The notes: a model not told the origin generated them from the sequence alone. A stretch of 64,000 bases of DNA from Hydrogenophaga palleronii NBRC 102513 (GCF_001571225.1 NZ_BCTJ01000007.1:1-64000), one strand, 5' to 3'. Shown: positions 9,069 to 20,406, counted from the first letter of the stretch. A program made the numbers and translations.

Positions 9069-10061
9069 TTATTGCAGGGCCTGCACACCGGCCACCAGCC
9101 AGCCGCCGGAGCCGGCTTTGGGGCGGGTGATGTTCCAGACTTCGCGGAACGGATTCGGGCCAGCCGAGGCTTCTTCGCGGATCAGGCCGGAGAACTCCAC
9201 GCTGGCCATGTACTCACCGTGCAGTTCCTCGATGCCCAGCAACTGGGCTTCGAGCATCACCACCTCGGTCTTGTTCACGCGGCCACCGGCCGATTCCTCG
9301 CGCTCGGCAAGCTGGCTGCGGATCTGCTCCAGCATGTCGTCGGTCATCATGGCGCGCAGGGCCGGGATGTCGGAACGGTCCCAGGCGTCCTGCAGGCTCA
9401 CGAAGTTAGCCTTGGAGGCCTTGAGGAAACCTTCGGCGTCGAAACCGGCGGGCACACCCCAGTTCTGGCTGCCCTGCAGCGCGGAACCGATCTGCGAACC
9501 CCCGTTGGCCGCGGTCAGGCCGGCCGGGCCGCTGCGCTCCCAGGGACGCGCCGACGCATCGTTGCCGACGTTCTGCGGCTGGTAGCTGCGTGGCGTGACG
9601 GGCTCGAACTGCGAGCGACCAGCGCCCTGGTAAGCCATGGAAGGCGAAGAGGCTTGTGTGCCGGTGGCACCCGCGCGGCGGCGCATCACCATGCCGATGA
9701 CCGCCATGACCACCATGGCCAGCAGGCCGAACAGCAGGATCTGGCCGAAGGCTTCACCCAGGCCCAGGCTGGAGGCCAGCCAGGCCAGGCCGAGGCCGGC
9801 GGCCAGGCCACCCAGCATGGCGCCCCAGGGGCGCTTGGGCGCGGCAGCGGCGGCACCCGCGGGGGTGGCCGGGCGCGCGGCGGCGTTCTGCGACGGGGCT
9901 TGCTGTGGCGCCGCCTGTTGCGACGGGGGCGCGCTGTTGCGCTGCGTCACGTTGCCGGACTGCTTGCCGAACGACATCCCGCCGCCCATGCGCTTGGCCC
10001 ACACATCGTGCGAGCCCAGCGCCATCACGCAGACCAACAACACCGACCACAACTTGTTCAT
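9069..10061 (-). CDS. Tim44-like domain membrane protein
   Basis: 330-residue protein with a signal peptide or anchor (LWSVLLVCVMALGSHDVWA), the glycine-rich KRMGGGMSFGKQS typical of bacterial Tim44-like proteins, a Gln/Ala/Pro-rich linker, and two hydrophobic segments around residues 80-125. The C-terminal Tim44-like domain (about 195-330) includes FLKASKANFVSLQDAWD and ends GGWLVAGVQALQ. In mitochondria Tim44 anchors the import motor; the bacterial proteins have no settled role. It stands between ubiE and ubiJ in the same direction with gaps of 67 and 56 bases, so a link to quinone synthesis or to the membrane is plausible but unproven. Confidence 0.87.
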   Translation of the reverse strand: MNKLWSVLLVCVMALGSHDVWAKRMGGGMSFGKQSGNVTQRNSAPPSQQAAPQQAPSQNAAARPATPAGAAAAAPKRPWGAMLGGLAAGLGLAWLASSLGLGEAFGQILLFGLLAMVVMAVIGMVMRRRAGATGTQASSPSMAYQGAGRSQFEPVTPRSYQPQNVGNDASARPWERSGPAGLTAANGGSQIGSALQGSQNWGVPAGFDAEGFLKASKANFVSLQDAWDRSDIPALRAMMTDDMLEQIRSQLAEREESAGGRVNKTEVVMLEAQLLGIEELHGEYMASVEFSGLIREEASAGPNPFREVWNITRPKAGSGGWLVAGVQALQ

Positions 10062-10128
10062 ACGCTTGTCTCCATCAAAAAACCAAGGGAAAAACCAACT
10101 CTATCCAACTGTCTAACTGCCGACAGGA

Positions 10129-10860
10129 TCAGCACTTGATGCCCACGTGCAGCGCCACCACTCCGGCGCTCAGGTTGTGCACGTCGACATGGCCAAAACC
10201 CGCGCCGCGCATCATCTGCCGCAGCTCTTCCTGCCCGGGGTGCATGCGGATGGACTCGGCGAGGTAGCGGTAGCTGTCCTCGTCGTTGGCCACCAGCTTG
10301 CCCAGTTTGGGCAGCACGTTGAACGAATACCAGTCGTAGGCTTTCTCGAGCGGTTTGGCCACCCGGGAAAATTCCAGCACCAGCAATTTGCCGCCCGGCT
10401 TGAGGGTCCGATGCATTTCGGCCAGTGCAAGTTCCTTGTGCGTCATGTTGCGCAGGCCGAAGGCCACCGACACGAAGTCGAACGAGGCATCGGCAAACGG
10501 CAGCTTTTCGGCGTCGCACACCATCGTGGGCAGCACCACACCAAGGTCGAGCAGGCGCGTGCGGCCCTCGCGCAGCATGGCTTCGTTGATGTCGGTGTGC
10601 ACCACGCGGCCACTGGCGCCAACCTTGCGCGCGAAGGCCAGCGACAGGTCGCCGGTACCACCCGCGATGTCCAGCACCTGGTCGCCCGGCTGCGGGTTGG
10701 CCACCGTCATGGTGTAGCGCTTCCAGAGGCGGTGCAGCCCGGCCGACATGAGGTCGTTCATCACGTCGTACTTGGGCGCGACGGAGTCGAACACGCTGCG
10801 CACCTTCTGCGCCTTGTCCTGCTCGTCGACGGTCTTGAATCCGAAATGGGTGGAAGCCAT
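10129..10860 (-). CDS. ubiE: Demethylmenaquinone/ubiquinone C-methyltransferase UbiE
   Basis: 243-residue SAM-dependent methyltransferase. The N terminus [21 protein letters not shown] and [13 protein letters not shown] are UbiE signatures. Motif I is [10 protein letters not shown] near residue 67, and GLRNMTHKE with [11 protein letters not shown] lie further on. The enzyme methylates the quinone ring carbon in ubiquinone (and, where present, menaquinone) synthesis. The ATG at 10860 gives the family length and lies 20 bases after the DUF971 stop. Upstream member of the ubiE, tim44-like, ubiJ, ubiB run. Confidence 0.96.
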   Translation of the reverse strand: MASTHFGFKTVDEQDKAQKVRSVFDSVAPKYDVMNDLMSAGLHRLWKRYTMTVANPQPGDQVLDIAGGTGDLSLAFARKVGASGRVVHTDINEAMLREGRTRLLDLGVVLPTMVCDAEKLPFADASFDFVSVAFGLRNMTHKELALAEMHRTLKPGGKLLVLEFSRVAKPLEKAYDWYSFNVLPKLGKLVANDEDSYRYLAESIRMHPGQEELRQMMRGAGFGHVDVHNLSAGVVALHVGIKC

Positions 10861-10880
10861 GGGCTGGATTGTCCTCGTCT

Positions 10881-11294
10881 TCAGTGGCTGCCGCAGGCGT
10901 GGCCGCCTTTTTCGGGCATGGGATCGTCGCGCTGTACGCCGGCGGCCAGCAGGCGCGCTTCGTACTCGGCCCACAGCTGGTCTTGCTGGGACCCCAGGAA
11001 ATGCAGGTAGTCCCAGGAAAAGATGCCGGACTGGTGGCCGTCGGAGAAGGTGGGCTGCACGGCGTAGTTGCCGACCGCCGCCAGGTCCACGATGGCCACT
11101 TCGCGCTTGCCGTGCTGCAGCACTTCCTGGCCCTTGCCGTGGCCCTGCACCTCGGCCGAGGGCGAGTAGACCCGCATCAGCTCGAACGGAATGCGGTACT
11201 CGCTGCCGTCGGAAAAACCGACTTCCAGCACGCGCGACTGCTGGTGCAGGGTGATGGACTGCGGTGTCGGGGTGTTCTTGCTCAATCCGGCCAT
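10881..11294 (-). CDS. DUF971 domain protein (gamma-butyrobetaine hydroxylase N-like)
   Basis: 137-residue protein made of one DUF971 domain. Recognisable pieces are [55 protein letters not shown] and [12 protein letters not shown]. The C terminus ends in HACGSH, a possible metal ligand set. In eukaryotic gamma-butyrobetaine hydroxylases this domain binds zinc; the stand-alone bacterial protein has no assigned role. It lies 20 bases upstream of ubiE, an order I recall from other betaproteobacteria, so the two are probably cotranscribed. Confidence 0.87.
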   Translation of the reverse strand: MAGLSKNTPTPQSITLHQQSRVLEVGFSDGSEYRIPFELMRVYSPSAEVQGHGKGQEVLQHGKREVAIVDLAAVGNYAVQPTFSDGHQSGIFSWDYLHFLGSQQDQLWAEYEARLLAAGVQRDDPMPEKGGHACGSH

Positions 11295-11316
11295 GGCGTT
11301 CTCCGTCAATATCAGG

Positions 11317-14300
11317 TCAGACCAGCACGCGTTCGATGCCGCCTTCGTTGGCCTTGGCCACGTACTCGGGCAGCCATTCTTCGCCGAGGATCTGGCGCGC
11401 CATCTCCACCACGATGTAATCGGCTTCGAGCAGGCCCGACTTGAGGTCGTCGCCATAGCGGCTCAGACCCTGCAGGCAGCTCGGGCACGAGGTGAGGATC
11501 TTCACGTTGTCCTTCTCGCCCACGGTACCGGCGGCGCGCAGGGCGGCTTCGCCCTTCTGGATTTCCTCTTCCTTGCGGAAGCGGATCTGGGTCGAGATGT
11601 CGGGCCGGGTCACGCCCAGCGTGCCCGATTCACCGCAGCAACGCTTGCTCTCCAGCACGTTGTCACCAACCAGCGCCTTCACGGTCTTCATCGGGTCCTG
11701 CAGCTTCATCGGCGTGTGGCAGGGGTCGTGGTACAGGTAACCGCCCTGTCCGGCCGGCAGCGTGATGCCCTTTTCCAGCAGGTACTCGTGGATGTCGATG
11801 ATGCGGCAGCCAGGGAAGATCTTGTCGAACTCATACCCCTGGAGCTGGTCGTAGCAGGTGCCGCAGCTCACCACCACGGTCTTGATGTCCAGGTAGTTGA
11901 GCGTGTTGGCCACGCGGTGGAAGAGCACCCGGTTGTCGGTGATCATCTTCTCGGCCTTGTCGAACTGGCCACTGCCGCGCTGCGGATAACCGCAGCACAG
12001 GTAACCCGGCGGCAGCACGGTCTGCACGCCGGCGTGCCACAGCATCGCCTGGGTGGCCAGGCCGACCTGCGAGAACAGGCGCTCCGAACCGCAACCCGGG
12101 AAATAGAACACCGCCTCCGTTTCCGCGGTGGTGGCCACCGGGTTGCGGATGATGGGCACGTAGTCCTTGTCTTCGATGTCCAGCAAGGCGCGCGCGGTTT
12201 TCTTGGGCAGGCCACCGGGCATCTTCTTGTTGATGAAGTGGATCACCTGCTCTTTTATCGGTGCCGTGCCCAGCGTGGCTGGCGGCGCGCTGGTCTGCTT
12301 GCGCGCCACGCGCTGCAGCACCTCGTTGGCCAGGCGCTGGGCCTTGAAGCCCACGCCCACCATGGCGCCACGCACGAACTTGATGGTCTCGGGGTTGGTC
12401 GCGTTGAGGAAGAACATGGCCGCGGCATTGCCGGGCCGGAAGCTCTTCTGTCCCATCTTGCGCAACAGGTTGCGCATGTTCATGGTGACATCGCCGAAGT
12501 CGATCTTCACAGGGCAGGGGCTCAGGCACTTGTGGCAGACCGTGCAGTGGTCGGCCACGTCCTCGAACTCTTCCCAGTGCTTGATGCTGATGCCGCGCCG
12601 GGTCTGCTCTTCGTACAGGAAGGCTTCCACCAGCAGCGAGGTGGCCAGAATCTTGTTGCGCGGCGAGTACAGCAGGTTGGCGCGCGGCACGTGCGTGGCG
12701 CAGACCGGCTTGCACTTGCCGCAGCGCAGGCAGTCCTTGACGCTGTCGGCGATGGCGCCGATCTCGCTGCGCTGCATGATGATCGACTCGTGCCCCATCA
12801 GCCCGAAGCTGGGGGTGTAAGCGTTGGACAGGTCGGCGCTGCGCAGGCTGGCATCGCCCACCGGCCCCTGGCGCAGCAGCTTGCCCTTGTTGAAGCGGCC
12901 TTCGGGGTCGACGCGCTGCTTGTAGTCGGCAAAGGGCTGCAGCTCCTCGTCGGTGAGGAACTCCAGCTTGGTGATGCCGATGCCGTGTTCGCCCGAGATC
13001 ACGCCGTCCAGCCGGCGCGCCAGCACCATGATGCGCGCCACCGCTTCGTGTGCGGTCTGCAGCATCTCGTAGTCGTCGCTGTTGACCGGGATGTTGGTGT
13101 GCACGTTGCCGTCGCCGGCGTGCATGTGCAGCGCCACCCAGACCCGGCCCTTGAGCACGCGCTTGTGGATCGCATTGCATTCGGCCAGCAGCGGGCCGAA
13201 GGCGGCGCCGGTGAAGATGCCTTGCAGCGGCGCGCGGATCTGGGTTTTCCAGCTCGCGCGCAGGCGGTGGTCTTGCAATTGCGGGAACAGCTCGTCGATG
13301 TCGCGCAGCCAGCCGCTCCAGAGCGCACGCACCTCGCGCACCAGGGCCAGGGCCTGCTGCACGCGGTCTTCCAGCAGCTCGGCGCTGGGGATGTCGCTGG
13401 CGTCGTCGGTCTTGCCCAGCGGCAGGTTGCCCTTGGAGAAGAGGGCTTCCAGCGCGTCGGCCAGCTTGATCTTGTTGCGCAGCGACAGCTCGATGTTGAT
13501 GCGCTCGATGCCTTCGGTGTACTCGCCCATGCGCGGCAGCGGGATCACCACGTCTTCGTTGATCTTGAAGGCGTTGGTGTGCTTGCTGATGGCCGCGGTG
13601 CGCTTGCGGTCGAGCCAGAATTTCTTGCGCGCTTCGGCGCTGATGGCGACGAAGCCTTCACCGCTGCGCGAGTTGGCCAGGCGGATCACCTCGCTGGAGG
13701 CGCGCGCCACGGCGTCGGCGTCGTCACCGACGATGTCGCCGATCAGCACCATCTTGGGCAGGGTGCCGCGCTTGCTCTTGGTCGCGTAGCCCACGGCCTT
13801 CAGGTAACGGTCGTCGAGGTGCTCCAGGCCGGCCAGGATGGCGCCACCGGGGCGCTTCATCTCGCCGAACATGAAGTCCTTGATGTCCACGATGGACGGC
13901 ACGCAGTCCTTGGGGTTGCCGAAGAATTCCAGACAGACCGTGCGCACGTGCTCGGGCATGCGATGCACCAGCCAGCGCGCGCTGGTGATCAGGCCATCGC
14001 AGCCCTCCTTCTGGATGCCCGGCAGGCCGCTGAGGAATTTGTCGGTGACGTCCTTGCCCAGGCCTTCCTTGCGGAAGGTGCGGCCAGGAATCACCAGTTT
14101 CTCGGTGCGCACCGGCGTCTTGCCGTCGGCCTCGAAGTACTGCAACTCGAAGGTGGCGACCTCGGCGTCGTGGATCTTGCCCAGGTTGTGGTCCAGGCGG
14201 GTCACTTCGAGCCATTGCGCCTGCGGCGTGACCATGCGCCACGACACCAGGTTGTCCAGCGCCGTGCCCCAGAGCACGGCCTTTTTGCCACCCGCGTTCA

Positions 14301-15195
14301 TGGCGACGTTGCCGCCCACGCAGGAAGCCTCGGCCGAGGTCGGGTCCACCGCGAACACATGGCCGGCGCGCTCGGCCGCATCGGCCACGCGCTGGGTGAC
14401 CACACCGGCCTCGGTCCAGACCGTGGGCAAGGGTTTGTCGTGGCCGGGCACCTTCACCCATTCCACCTCGGTCATGGCCTCAAGCTTCTCGGTGTTGATC
14501 ACCACGCTCTTCCAGGTCAGCGGGATCGCGCCGCCGGTGTAGCCGGTGCCGCCGCCGCGCGGGATGATGGTCAGGCCGAGCTCGATGCAACCCTTGACCA
14601 GGCGCGCCATCTCGGCCTCGGTGTCGGGGCACAGCACCACGAAGGGGTACTCCACGCGCCAGTCGGTCGCGTCGGTCACGTGCGACACGCGCGACAGGCC
14701 GTCGAACTTGATGTTGTCCTTGGCGGTCAGCTTGCGCAGCGCCTTGGTGGCGCGCTGGCGCAGCGCGGCCATGTCTTCGAAGGAGCGGGCAAAACGGTCC
14801 ACCGCCGCGCGCGCGTCGGTCAGCATCTCGACCACCAGGGCGTCACGCCCGGCGTCGTCGGCCGGGGTGCGGCGCTTCTGCACCTCGCCCAGGCGGTGGT
14901 GCAAGGCGTCGACCAGTTGCTGGCGGCGCTTCGGCGTGTCGAGCAGGTCGTCCTGAAGGTAGGGGTTGCGCTGCACCACCCAGATGTCGCCCAGCACTTC
15001 ATAGAGCATGCGGGCCGAACGCCCGGTGCGGCGCTCGCCGCGCAGGCTGTCCAACAGGGACCATGCGCGCTCACCGAGCAGGCGCAGGACGATCTCTCGA
15101 TCCGAGAAAGAGGTGTAGTTGTAGGGGATCTCGCGCAGGCGCGGCGCATCGTCGGTGGCGGTCGCGAGCAGCGAGAGCGGTGTGGGAGCGTTCAT
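11317..15195 (-). CDS. DUF3683 FAD-linked oxidoreductase with Fe-S and CCG domains
   Basis: About 1292 residues, a fusion equivalent to GlcD plus GlcF. In order: an N-terminal DUF3683 region; an FAD-binding PCMH domain with [15 protein letters not shown] near residue 208; an FAD-oxidase C domain with [12 protein letters not shown] near 689 and [13 protein letters not shown]; two [4Fe-4S] motifs, [11 protein letters not shown] near 819 and [12 protein letters not shown] near 883; and two cysteine-rich CCG domains ([10 protein letters not shown] near 1065, CCGESGT near 1184). The family oxidises 2-hydroxy acids such as D-lactate or glycolate and passes electrons to quinones; the substrate here is unknown. 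Start uncertain: ATG at 15195 is preferred, 15219 possible. Confidence 0.9.
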   Translation of the reverse strand: MNAPTPLSLLATATDDAPRLREIPYNYTSFSDREIVLRLLGERAWSLLDSLRGERRTGRSARMLYEVLGDIWVVQRNPYLQDDLLDTPKRRQQLVDALHHRLGEVQKRRTPADDAGRDALVVEMLTDARAAVDRFARSFEDMAALRQRATKALRKLTAKDNIKFDGLSRVSHVTDATDWRVEYPFVVLCPDTEAEMARLVKGCIELGLTIIPRGGGTGYTGGAIPLTWKSVVINTEKLEAMTEVEWVKVPGHDKPLPTVWTEAGVVTQRVADAAERAGHVFAVDPTSAEASCVGGNVAMNAGGKKAVLWGTALDNLVSWRMVTPQAQWLEVTRLDHNLGKIHDAEVATFELQYFEADGKTPVRTEKLVIPGRTFRKEGLGKDVTDKFLSGLPGIQKEGCDGLITSARWLVHRMPEHVRTVCLEFFGNPKDCVPSIVDIKDFMFGEMKRPGGAILAGLEHLDDRYLKAVGYATKSKRGTLPKMVLIGDIVGDDADAVARASSEVIRLANSRSGEGFVAISAEARKKFWLDRKRTAAISKHTNAFKINEDVVIPLPRMGEYTEGIERINIELSLRNKIKLADALEALFSKGNLPLGKTDDASDIPSAELLEDRVQQALALVREVRALWSGWLRDIDELFPQLQDHRLRASWKTQIRAPLQGIFTGAAFGPLLAECNAIHKRVLKGRVWVALHMHAGDGNVHTNIPVNSDDYEMLQTAHEAVARIMVLARRLDGVISGEHGIGITKLEFLTDEELQPFADYKQRVDPEGRFNKGKLLRQGPVGDASLRSADLSNAYTPSFGLMGHESIIMQRSEIGAIADSVKDCLRCGKCKPVCATHVPRANLLYSPRNKILATSLLVEAFLYEEQTRRGISIKHWEEFEDVADHCTVCHKCLSPCPVKIDFGDVTMNMRNLLRKMGQKSFRPGNAAAMFFLNATNPETIKFVRGAMVGVGFKAQRLANEVLQRVARKQTSAPPATLGTAPIKEQVIHFINKKMPGGLPKKTARALLDIEDKDYVPIIRNPVATTAETEAVFYFPGCGSERLFSQVGLATQAMLWHAGVQTVLPPGYLCCGYPQRGSGQFDKAEKMITDNRVLFHRVANTLNYLDIKTVVVSCGTCYDQLQGYEFDKIFPGCRIIDIHEYLLEKGITLPAGQGGYLYHDPCHTPMKLQDPMKTVKALVGDNVLESKRCCGESGTLGVTRPDISTQIRFRKEEEIQKGEAALRAAGTVGEKDNVKILTSCPSCLQGLSRYGDDLKSGLLEADYIVVEMARQILGEEWLPEYVAKANEGGIERVLV

Positions 15196-15322
15196 GTGTG
15201 TGGCTTTAGTCGCCAGCATGACAGTAGTGGGTCCAAGATGGTACCGCAGCGCAACATACACCCTGGGCCCCTGTGGAAACCCCTGTTGTCACCTTCGGGA
15301 AACGCATGTGCAATGGTTTTGA

Positions 15323-15328
15323 TATAAA
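15323..15328 (+). promoter_or_regulatory. Candidate -10 box for the ugp operon
   Basis: TATAAA within GATATAAAAC, 46 bases before the ugpB start, in the 179-base divergent gap. No convincing -35 hexamer is found 16-18 bases upstream, which would fit an activator-dependent promoter. A good GAGGAG ribosome site precedes the ugpB ATG. Confidence 0.4.
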
Positions 15329-15374
15329 ACAGCCTTAGGCTACGCCTTCCCGTTCATCTCCCGAGGAGCATTCC

Positions 15375-16694
15375 ATGCAAAAGCGTTTCTTCCCACTGGC
15401 CGGCGCCCTCGCGCTTGCCGCCACCCTCAGCGGCCCTGCGCACGCGCAGCAGGTCACCGAAATCCAGTGGTGGCACTCCATGAGCGCGGCGCTCGGTGAA
15501 TGGGTGAACGATCTGGCCAAGCAGTACAACGCCAGCCAGTCCACCTACAAGGTCGTGCCGACCTACAAGGGCACCTACGACGAGTCCATGGCTGGCGCCA
15601 TCGCCGCCTTCCGTGCCGGCAACGCGCCGCACATCCTCCAGGTGTTCGAAGTCGGCACCGCCACCATGATGGCCAGCAAGGGCGCCGTCGTGCCCGTGAC
15701 GAAGGTGCTCAACGACGCTGGGTTCAAATTTGACCCGACGCAGTACGTCTCCGCCGTGTCCGGCTACTACACCGCACCCAACGGCCAGATGCTGAGCTAC
15801 CCGCTCAACAGCTCCACCACCATCTTCTATTACAACAAGGACGCCTTCAAGAAGGCCGGTCTGGACCCCGAAAAGGCGCCCAAGACCTGGCCCGAGGTGT
15901 TCGACGCCGCCAGCAAGCTCAAGGCCAGCGGCCACGCCTGCCCGTTCACCACCAGCTGGATCAGCTGGACCCAACTGGAGAGCTTCTCGCTCTGGCACAA
16001 CACGCTGTTCGCGTCCAAGAACAACGGTTTCGACGGCAACGACGCGCGTCTGCAGATCAACACGCCGCTGCATCTGCGCCACTTCGAGAACCTCGCGAAG
16101 GCGTCCAAGGAAGGCAGCTTTGTTTACAAGGGCCGCGGCAACGCGCCCGACGCTTCCTTCCCCTCGGGCGAGTGCGCCATGATCACCGGCACCTCCGGCC
16201 TGTACGCCCGCGTGAGCAAGGACGCCAAGTTCGCCTATGGCATCTCCACCCTGCCCTACTACCCGGATGTGAAGGGCGCGCCCCAGAACACCGCCATCGG
16301 CGGCGCCAGCCTGTGGGTGATGTCGGGCAAGAAGGCCGCCGAATACAAGGGCGTGGCCGACTTCCTGAACTTCCTCAACGACACCAAGGTGCAGGCCGCG
16401 AGCCACCAGCGCACCGGTTACCTGCCGGTGACCACCGCTGCCTACAAGCTGACCGAGGCTTCCGGCTTCTATGAAAAGCACCCCGGCACCGACGTGGCCG
16501 TGACGCAGATGATCCGCAAGGCCACCGAGAAATCCCGTGGCATCCGCCTGGGCAACTTCCTTCAGGTCCGTGCCATCATCGACGAGGAAACCGAACAGAT
16601 CTGGGCCGGCAAAAAGACGCCCAAGGAAGCACTGGATGCGGCCGTGGCCCGTGGCAACGAGCAACTGGTCCGTTTCGAGCGCGCCAACAAGTAA
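15375..16694 (+). CDS. ugpB: Glycerol-3-phosphate ABC transporter substrate-binding protein
   Basis: 439-residue periplasmic binding protein with a Sec signal peptide cut after HAQ (LAATLSGPAHAQ, about residue 25). The mature part begins VTEIQWWHSMSAALGEWVND, the UgpB-type family 1 binding protein start. Further conserved parts are YNASQSTYKVVPTYKGTYDE and FPSGECAMITGTSGLY. It captures sn-glycerol-3-phosphate or glycerophosphodiesters for import. First gene of ugpBAECQ, the same order as in E. coli. A hairpin follows its stop and may keep the binding protein in excess over the permease. Confidence 0.95.
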   Translation: MQKRFFPLAGALALAATLSGPAHAQQVTEIQWWHSMSAALGEWVNDLAKQYNASQSTYKVVPTYKGTYDESMAGAIAAFRAGNAPHILQVFEVGTATMMASKGAVVPVTKVLNDAGFKFDPTQYVSAVSGYYTAPNGQMLSYPLNSSTTIFYYNKDAFKKAGLDPEKAPKTWPEVFDAASKLKASGHACPFTTSWISWTQLESFSLWHNTLFASKNNGFDGNDARLQINTPLHLRHFENLAKASKEGSFVYKGRGNAPDASFPSGECAMITGTSGLYARVSKDAKFAYGISTLPYYPDVKGAPQNTAIGGASLWVMSGKKAAEYKGVADFLNFLNDTKVQAASHQRTGYLPVTTAAYKLTEASGFYEKHPGTDVAVTQMIRKATEKSRGIRLGNFLQVRAIIDEETEQIWAGKKTPKEALDAAVARGNEQLVRFERANK

Positions 16695-16748
16695 GTTCTT
16701 GCCGAACGCCCGATGATGCCCGCCAGACCCCTGGTGAGGCATCGATAG

Positions 16749-16800
16749 CCCGCCACGCTGCAAACCCAACCGGTTTGCGTCGGGGCGGGTTGTCTTCTTG
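16749..16800 (+). terminator. Intra-operon hairpin between ugpB and ugpA
   Basis: Long interrupted stem: CCCGCC (16749-16754) pairs with GGCGGG (16784-16789), and GCAAACC (16760-16766) with GGTTTGC (16772-16778). It is followed by TTGTCTTCTTG. It looks like a leaky terminator or an RNA 3'-end stabiliser after the binding-protein gene. Confidence 0.65.
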
Positions 16801-16812
16801 AAAGACCGAATA

Positions 16813-17694
16813 ATGGAAAAGCGCGTTCTCTTTCGCTCCGCATGGCTGCCCTGGGTGCTGCTGGCGCCCCAGCTGGCGGTGATCAGCATCTTCTTTTTCT
16901 GGCCGGCGGGCCAGGCCTTGGTGCAGTCGTTCCAGGTGCAGGATTCCTTCGGTTTCTCGAAGGAATGGGTGGGTTTCGAGAATTTCCGGACTCTGTTCCA
17001 GGACCCCAGTTACCTGGCCTCGTTCAAGACCACGGCGTTCTTCTCCATCGTGGTCGCGGTGAGCGGCATTGCCCTCTCGCTGGTACTGGCGATCTTTGCC
17101 GACCGCATCATCAAAGGCGCGCTGGTCTACAAGACCGCGCTGCTGCTGCCCTATGCCGTCGCCCCTGCGGTGGCCGGCGTGTTGTGGATGTTCATGTTCT
17201 CGCCCTCGCTCGGCGTGGTGGCCTACCTGCTGCGCCAGTCGGGGTTTGACTGGAACCACATGCTCAACTCCAACCACGCGATGACGCTGATCGTGATCGC
17301 AGCGGTGTGGAAGCAGATCTCCTACAACTTCCTGTTTTTCCTCGCCGGCCTGCAGTCCATCCCCAAGTCGCTGATCGAGGCCGCCGCCATCGACGGCGCG
17401 GGCCCGTGGCGCCGGTTCTGGAGCATCCAGTTCCCGCTGCTCTCGCCGACCACCTTCTTCCTGCTGGTGATCAACGTGGTGTACGCCTTCTTCGACACCT
17501 TCGCCATCGTCGACTCCACCACCCAGGGCGGGCCGGGCCGCGACACCGCGATCCTGGTCTACAAGGTCTACCACGACGGTTTCAAGGCCATGGACATGGG
17601 CGGCTCGGCCGCGCAGTCGGTGGTGCTGATGGTGATCGTGGTGACGCTGACCGTCATCCAGTTCCGCTACGTCGAAAAGAAGGTTCAATACTGA
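16813..17694 (+). CDS. ugpA: Glycerol-3-phosphate ABC transporter permease UgpA
   Basis: 293-residue inner-membrane permease of the MalF/UgpA type. It has six hydrophobic segments, beginning WLPWVLLAPQLAVISIFFFWPAGQA. The EAA loop that contacts the ATPase is EAAAIDGAGPWRRFWSIQFPLL near residues 190-211. The ATG at 16813 is chosen over an upstream TTG. It pairs with UgpE to form the channel for glycerol-3-phosphate, and its stop is one base before the ugpE start. Confidence 0.95.
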   Translation: MEKRVLFRSAWLPWVLLAPQLAVISIFFFWPAGQALVQSFQVQDSFGFSKEWVGFENFRTLFQDPSYLASFKTTAFFSIVVAVSGIALSLVLAIFADRIIKGALVYKTALLLPYAVAPAVAGVLWMFMFSPSLGVVAYLLRQSGFDWNHMLNSNHAMTLIVIAAVWKQISYNFLFFLAGLQSIPKSLIEAAAIDGAGPWRRFWSIQFPLLSPTTFFLLVINVVYAFFDTFAIVDSTTQGGPGRDTAILVYKVYHDGFKAMDMGGSAAQSVVLMVIVVTLTVIQFRYVEKKVQY

Positions 17695-17695
17695 C

Positions 17696-18547
17696 ATGGT
17701 CGAACGCAGTCCCACTCTCACGCTGCTCTCGCACCTGATCATGGTGCTGGGCGTGCTCATCGTCGGCTTCCCGCTGTACCTCGCGTTCGTGGCGTCCACC
17801 CACACCGCGCAGGACATCGTGCAGGCGCCGATGCCTTTGCTGCCCGGCAGCAACTTCTGGCAGACCTACCGCGACACGCTGTTTGGCGGCGGCAGCGGCC
17901 CGGGTTCCAGCGCACCGGTGGCGCGCATGATGTGGGTGAGCTTCGTCACCGCCATCGTCATCACCGTGGGCAAGATCGCGATCTCGCTGCTGTCGGCCTT
18001 CGCCATCGTCTACTTCCGCTTTCCCTTCAAGGGCATCTGCTTCTGGCTGATCTTCGTCACGCTGATGCTGCCGGTGGAAGTGCGCATCGGCCCGACCTAC
18101 CAGGTGGTGTCCGACCTCGGCATGCTCAACACCTATGCCGGCCTCACCATCCCGCTGATCGCTTCGGCCACCGCCACCTTCCTGTTCCGGCAGTTTTTCC
18201 TCACGGTGCCCGACGAGCTGGTGGAGGCCGCGCGCGTGGACGGCGCCGGCCCGATGCGCTTCTTCAAGGACATCCTGGTGCCGCTCTCGCGCACCTCGAT
18301 CGCCGCACTGTTCGTGATCCAGTTCATCTACGGCTGGAACCAGTACCTCTGGCCGCTGCTGGTGACCACCTCGGAAGAGATGTACCCGGTGGTGATCGGC
18401 ATCAAGCGCATGATCGCTGGCGGCGACTCCGGCAACGAATGGAACATCGTGATGGCCACTGCCCTGCTCGCCATGCTGCCGCCCGCGCTGGTGGTGGTGC
18501 TGATGCAGCGCTGGTTCGTCAAAGGCCTGGTGGACACCGAAAAGTAG
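17696..18547 (+). CDS. ugpE: Glycerol-3-phosphate ABC transporter permease UgpE
   Basis: 283-residue permease of the MalG/UgpE type with six membrane segments. The EAA loop is [21 protein letters not shown] around residues 178-198, and the protein ends in the typical [12 protein letters not shown]. Partner of UgpA in the inner membrane. It begins one base after the ugpA stop, so translation is probably coupled. An 80-base gap with a GC-rich inverted repeat separates it from ugpC. Confidence 0.95.
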   Translation: MVERSPTLTLLSHLIMVLGVLIVGFPLYLAFVASTHTAQDIVQAPMPLLPGSNFWQTYRDTLFGGGSGPGSSAPVARMMWVSFVTAIVITVGKIAISLLSAFAIVYFRFPFKGICFWLIFVTLMLPVEVRIGPTYQVVSDLGMLNTYAGLTIPLIASATATFLFRQFFLTVPDELVEAARVDGAGPMRFFKDILVPLSRTSIAALFVIQFIYGWNQYLWPLLVTTSEEMYPVVIGIKRMIAGGDSGNEWNIVMATALLAMLPPALVVVLMQRWFVKGLVDTEK

Positions 18548-18627
18548 GCCTCTTCTTCCATACGCGATCCAACACGTGGCGGGCCACCCCCGCCGCCCCG
18601 ACCCCATACAGACATCAAGAAGCGGCC

Positions 18628-19628
<1,001 letters not shown>

Positions 19629-19632
<4 letters not shown>

Positions 19633-20390
19633 CCGGGAGCGTGGGGGCTCGCATGCCGTGGCCGTATCCGCGCTGGATCGCCCACCGCGGCGCCGGCAAG
19701 CTGGCGCCCGAGAACACCCTGGCCGCGTTCCGCCTCGGCGCAGCGCACGGCTACCGCATGTACGAGTGCGACGCCAAGCTCAGCGCCGACGGCGTGGTCT
19801 TCCTGCTGCACGACAGCGAGCTGGAACGCACCAGCAACGGCCACGGCACCGCGGGCGAACAGCCCTGGCACGCACTGAGCCAGCTCGACGCCGGTGGCTG
19901 GCACTCGCGCGCCTTCGCCGGTGAACCGCTGGCCACGCTGGAGGCGGTGGCCCGCCATTGCCAGGCCCACCGCCACTGGCTGAACATCGAGATCAAGCCC
20001 ACGCCGGGCAGCGAGCTGCGCACCGGCCGGGCCGTTGCCGAGGCCACGGCCCGGCTCTGGGCACAGGATGCGGCGCACACGCCCTTGTTGACCTCGTTCC
20101 AGACCGAAGCCCTGCAAGGCGCACAGCAAACCGCCCCGCTGCTACCGCGCGGGCTCTTGCTCGACACCTTGTGGGAGGGCTGGCGCGACGCGGCGGTGTC
20201 GCTGGGTTGTGTGGCCGTCATCTGCAACCACAAGCTCTGGGACGCGGCCACCGTCGCCCAGGCGCGTGAGGCCGGCCTGCGTTGCCTGTCCTACACCGTG
20301 AACGACGCTGCCACCGCGCAGCGCCTGCTGGATCTGGGCCTGGACGGCATCATCACCGACCGCATCGACCTGTTCCCGCCCGAAGGCTGA
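19629..20390 (+). CDS. ugpQ: Glycerophosphodiester phosphodiesterase
   Basis: 253-residue GDPD-family TIM-barrel enzyme. The catalytic signature [19 protein letters not shown] gives His and the metal-binding Glu near residues 17-28, followed by [32 protein letters not shown] supplies further metal ligands. It splits glycerophosphodiesters into glycerol-3-phosphate and an alcohol; with no signal peptide it acts in the cytosol on substrates brought in by UgpBAEC. Last gene of the operon, translationally coupled to ugpC. Confidence 0.95.
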
Positions 20391-20406
20391 ACCACGCGTT
20401 CAGCGC

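Noticed and set aside
15271-15292. Possible Pho box before ugpB (CTGT...CTGTTGTCA)
   Set aside because: The CTGT repeats are 12 rather than 11 bases apart and match the consensus in few positions. Phosphate control of ugp is plausible but not shown here.
11191-15327. 1378-codon open frame on the plus strand opposite the large dehydrogenase
   Set aside because: Same shadow effect: no recognisable motif, biased composition, and it mirrors a gene with full FAD and Fe-S motifs.
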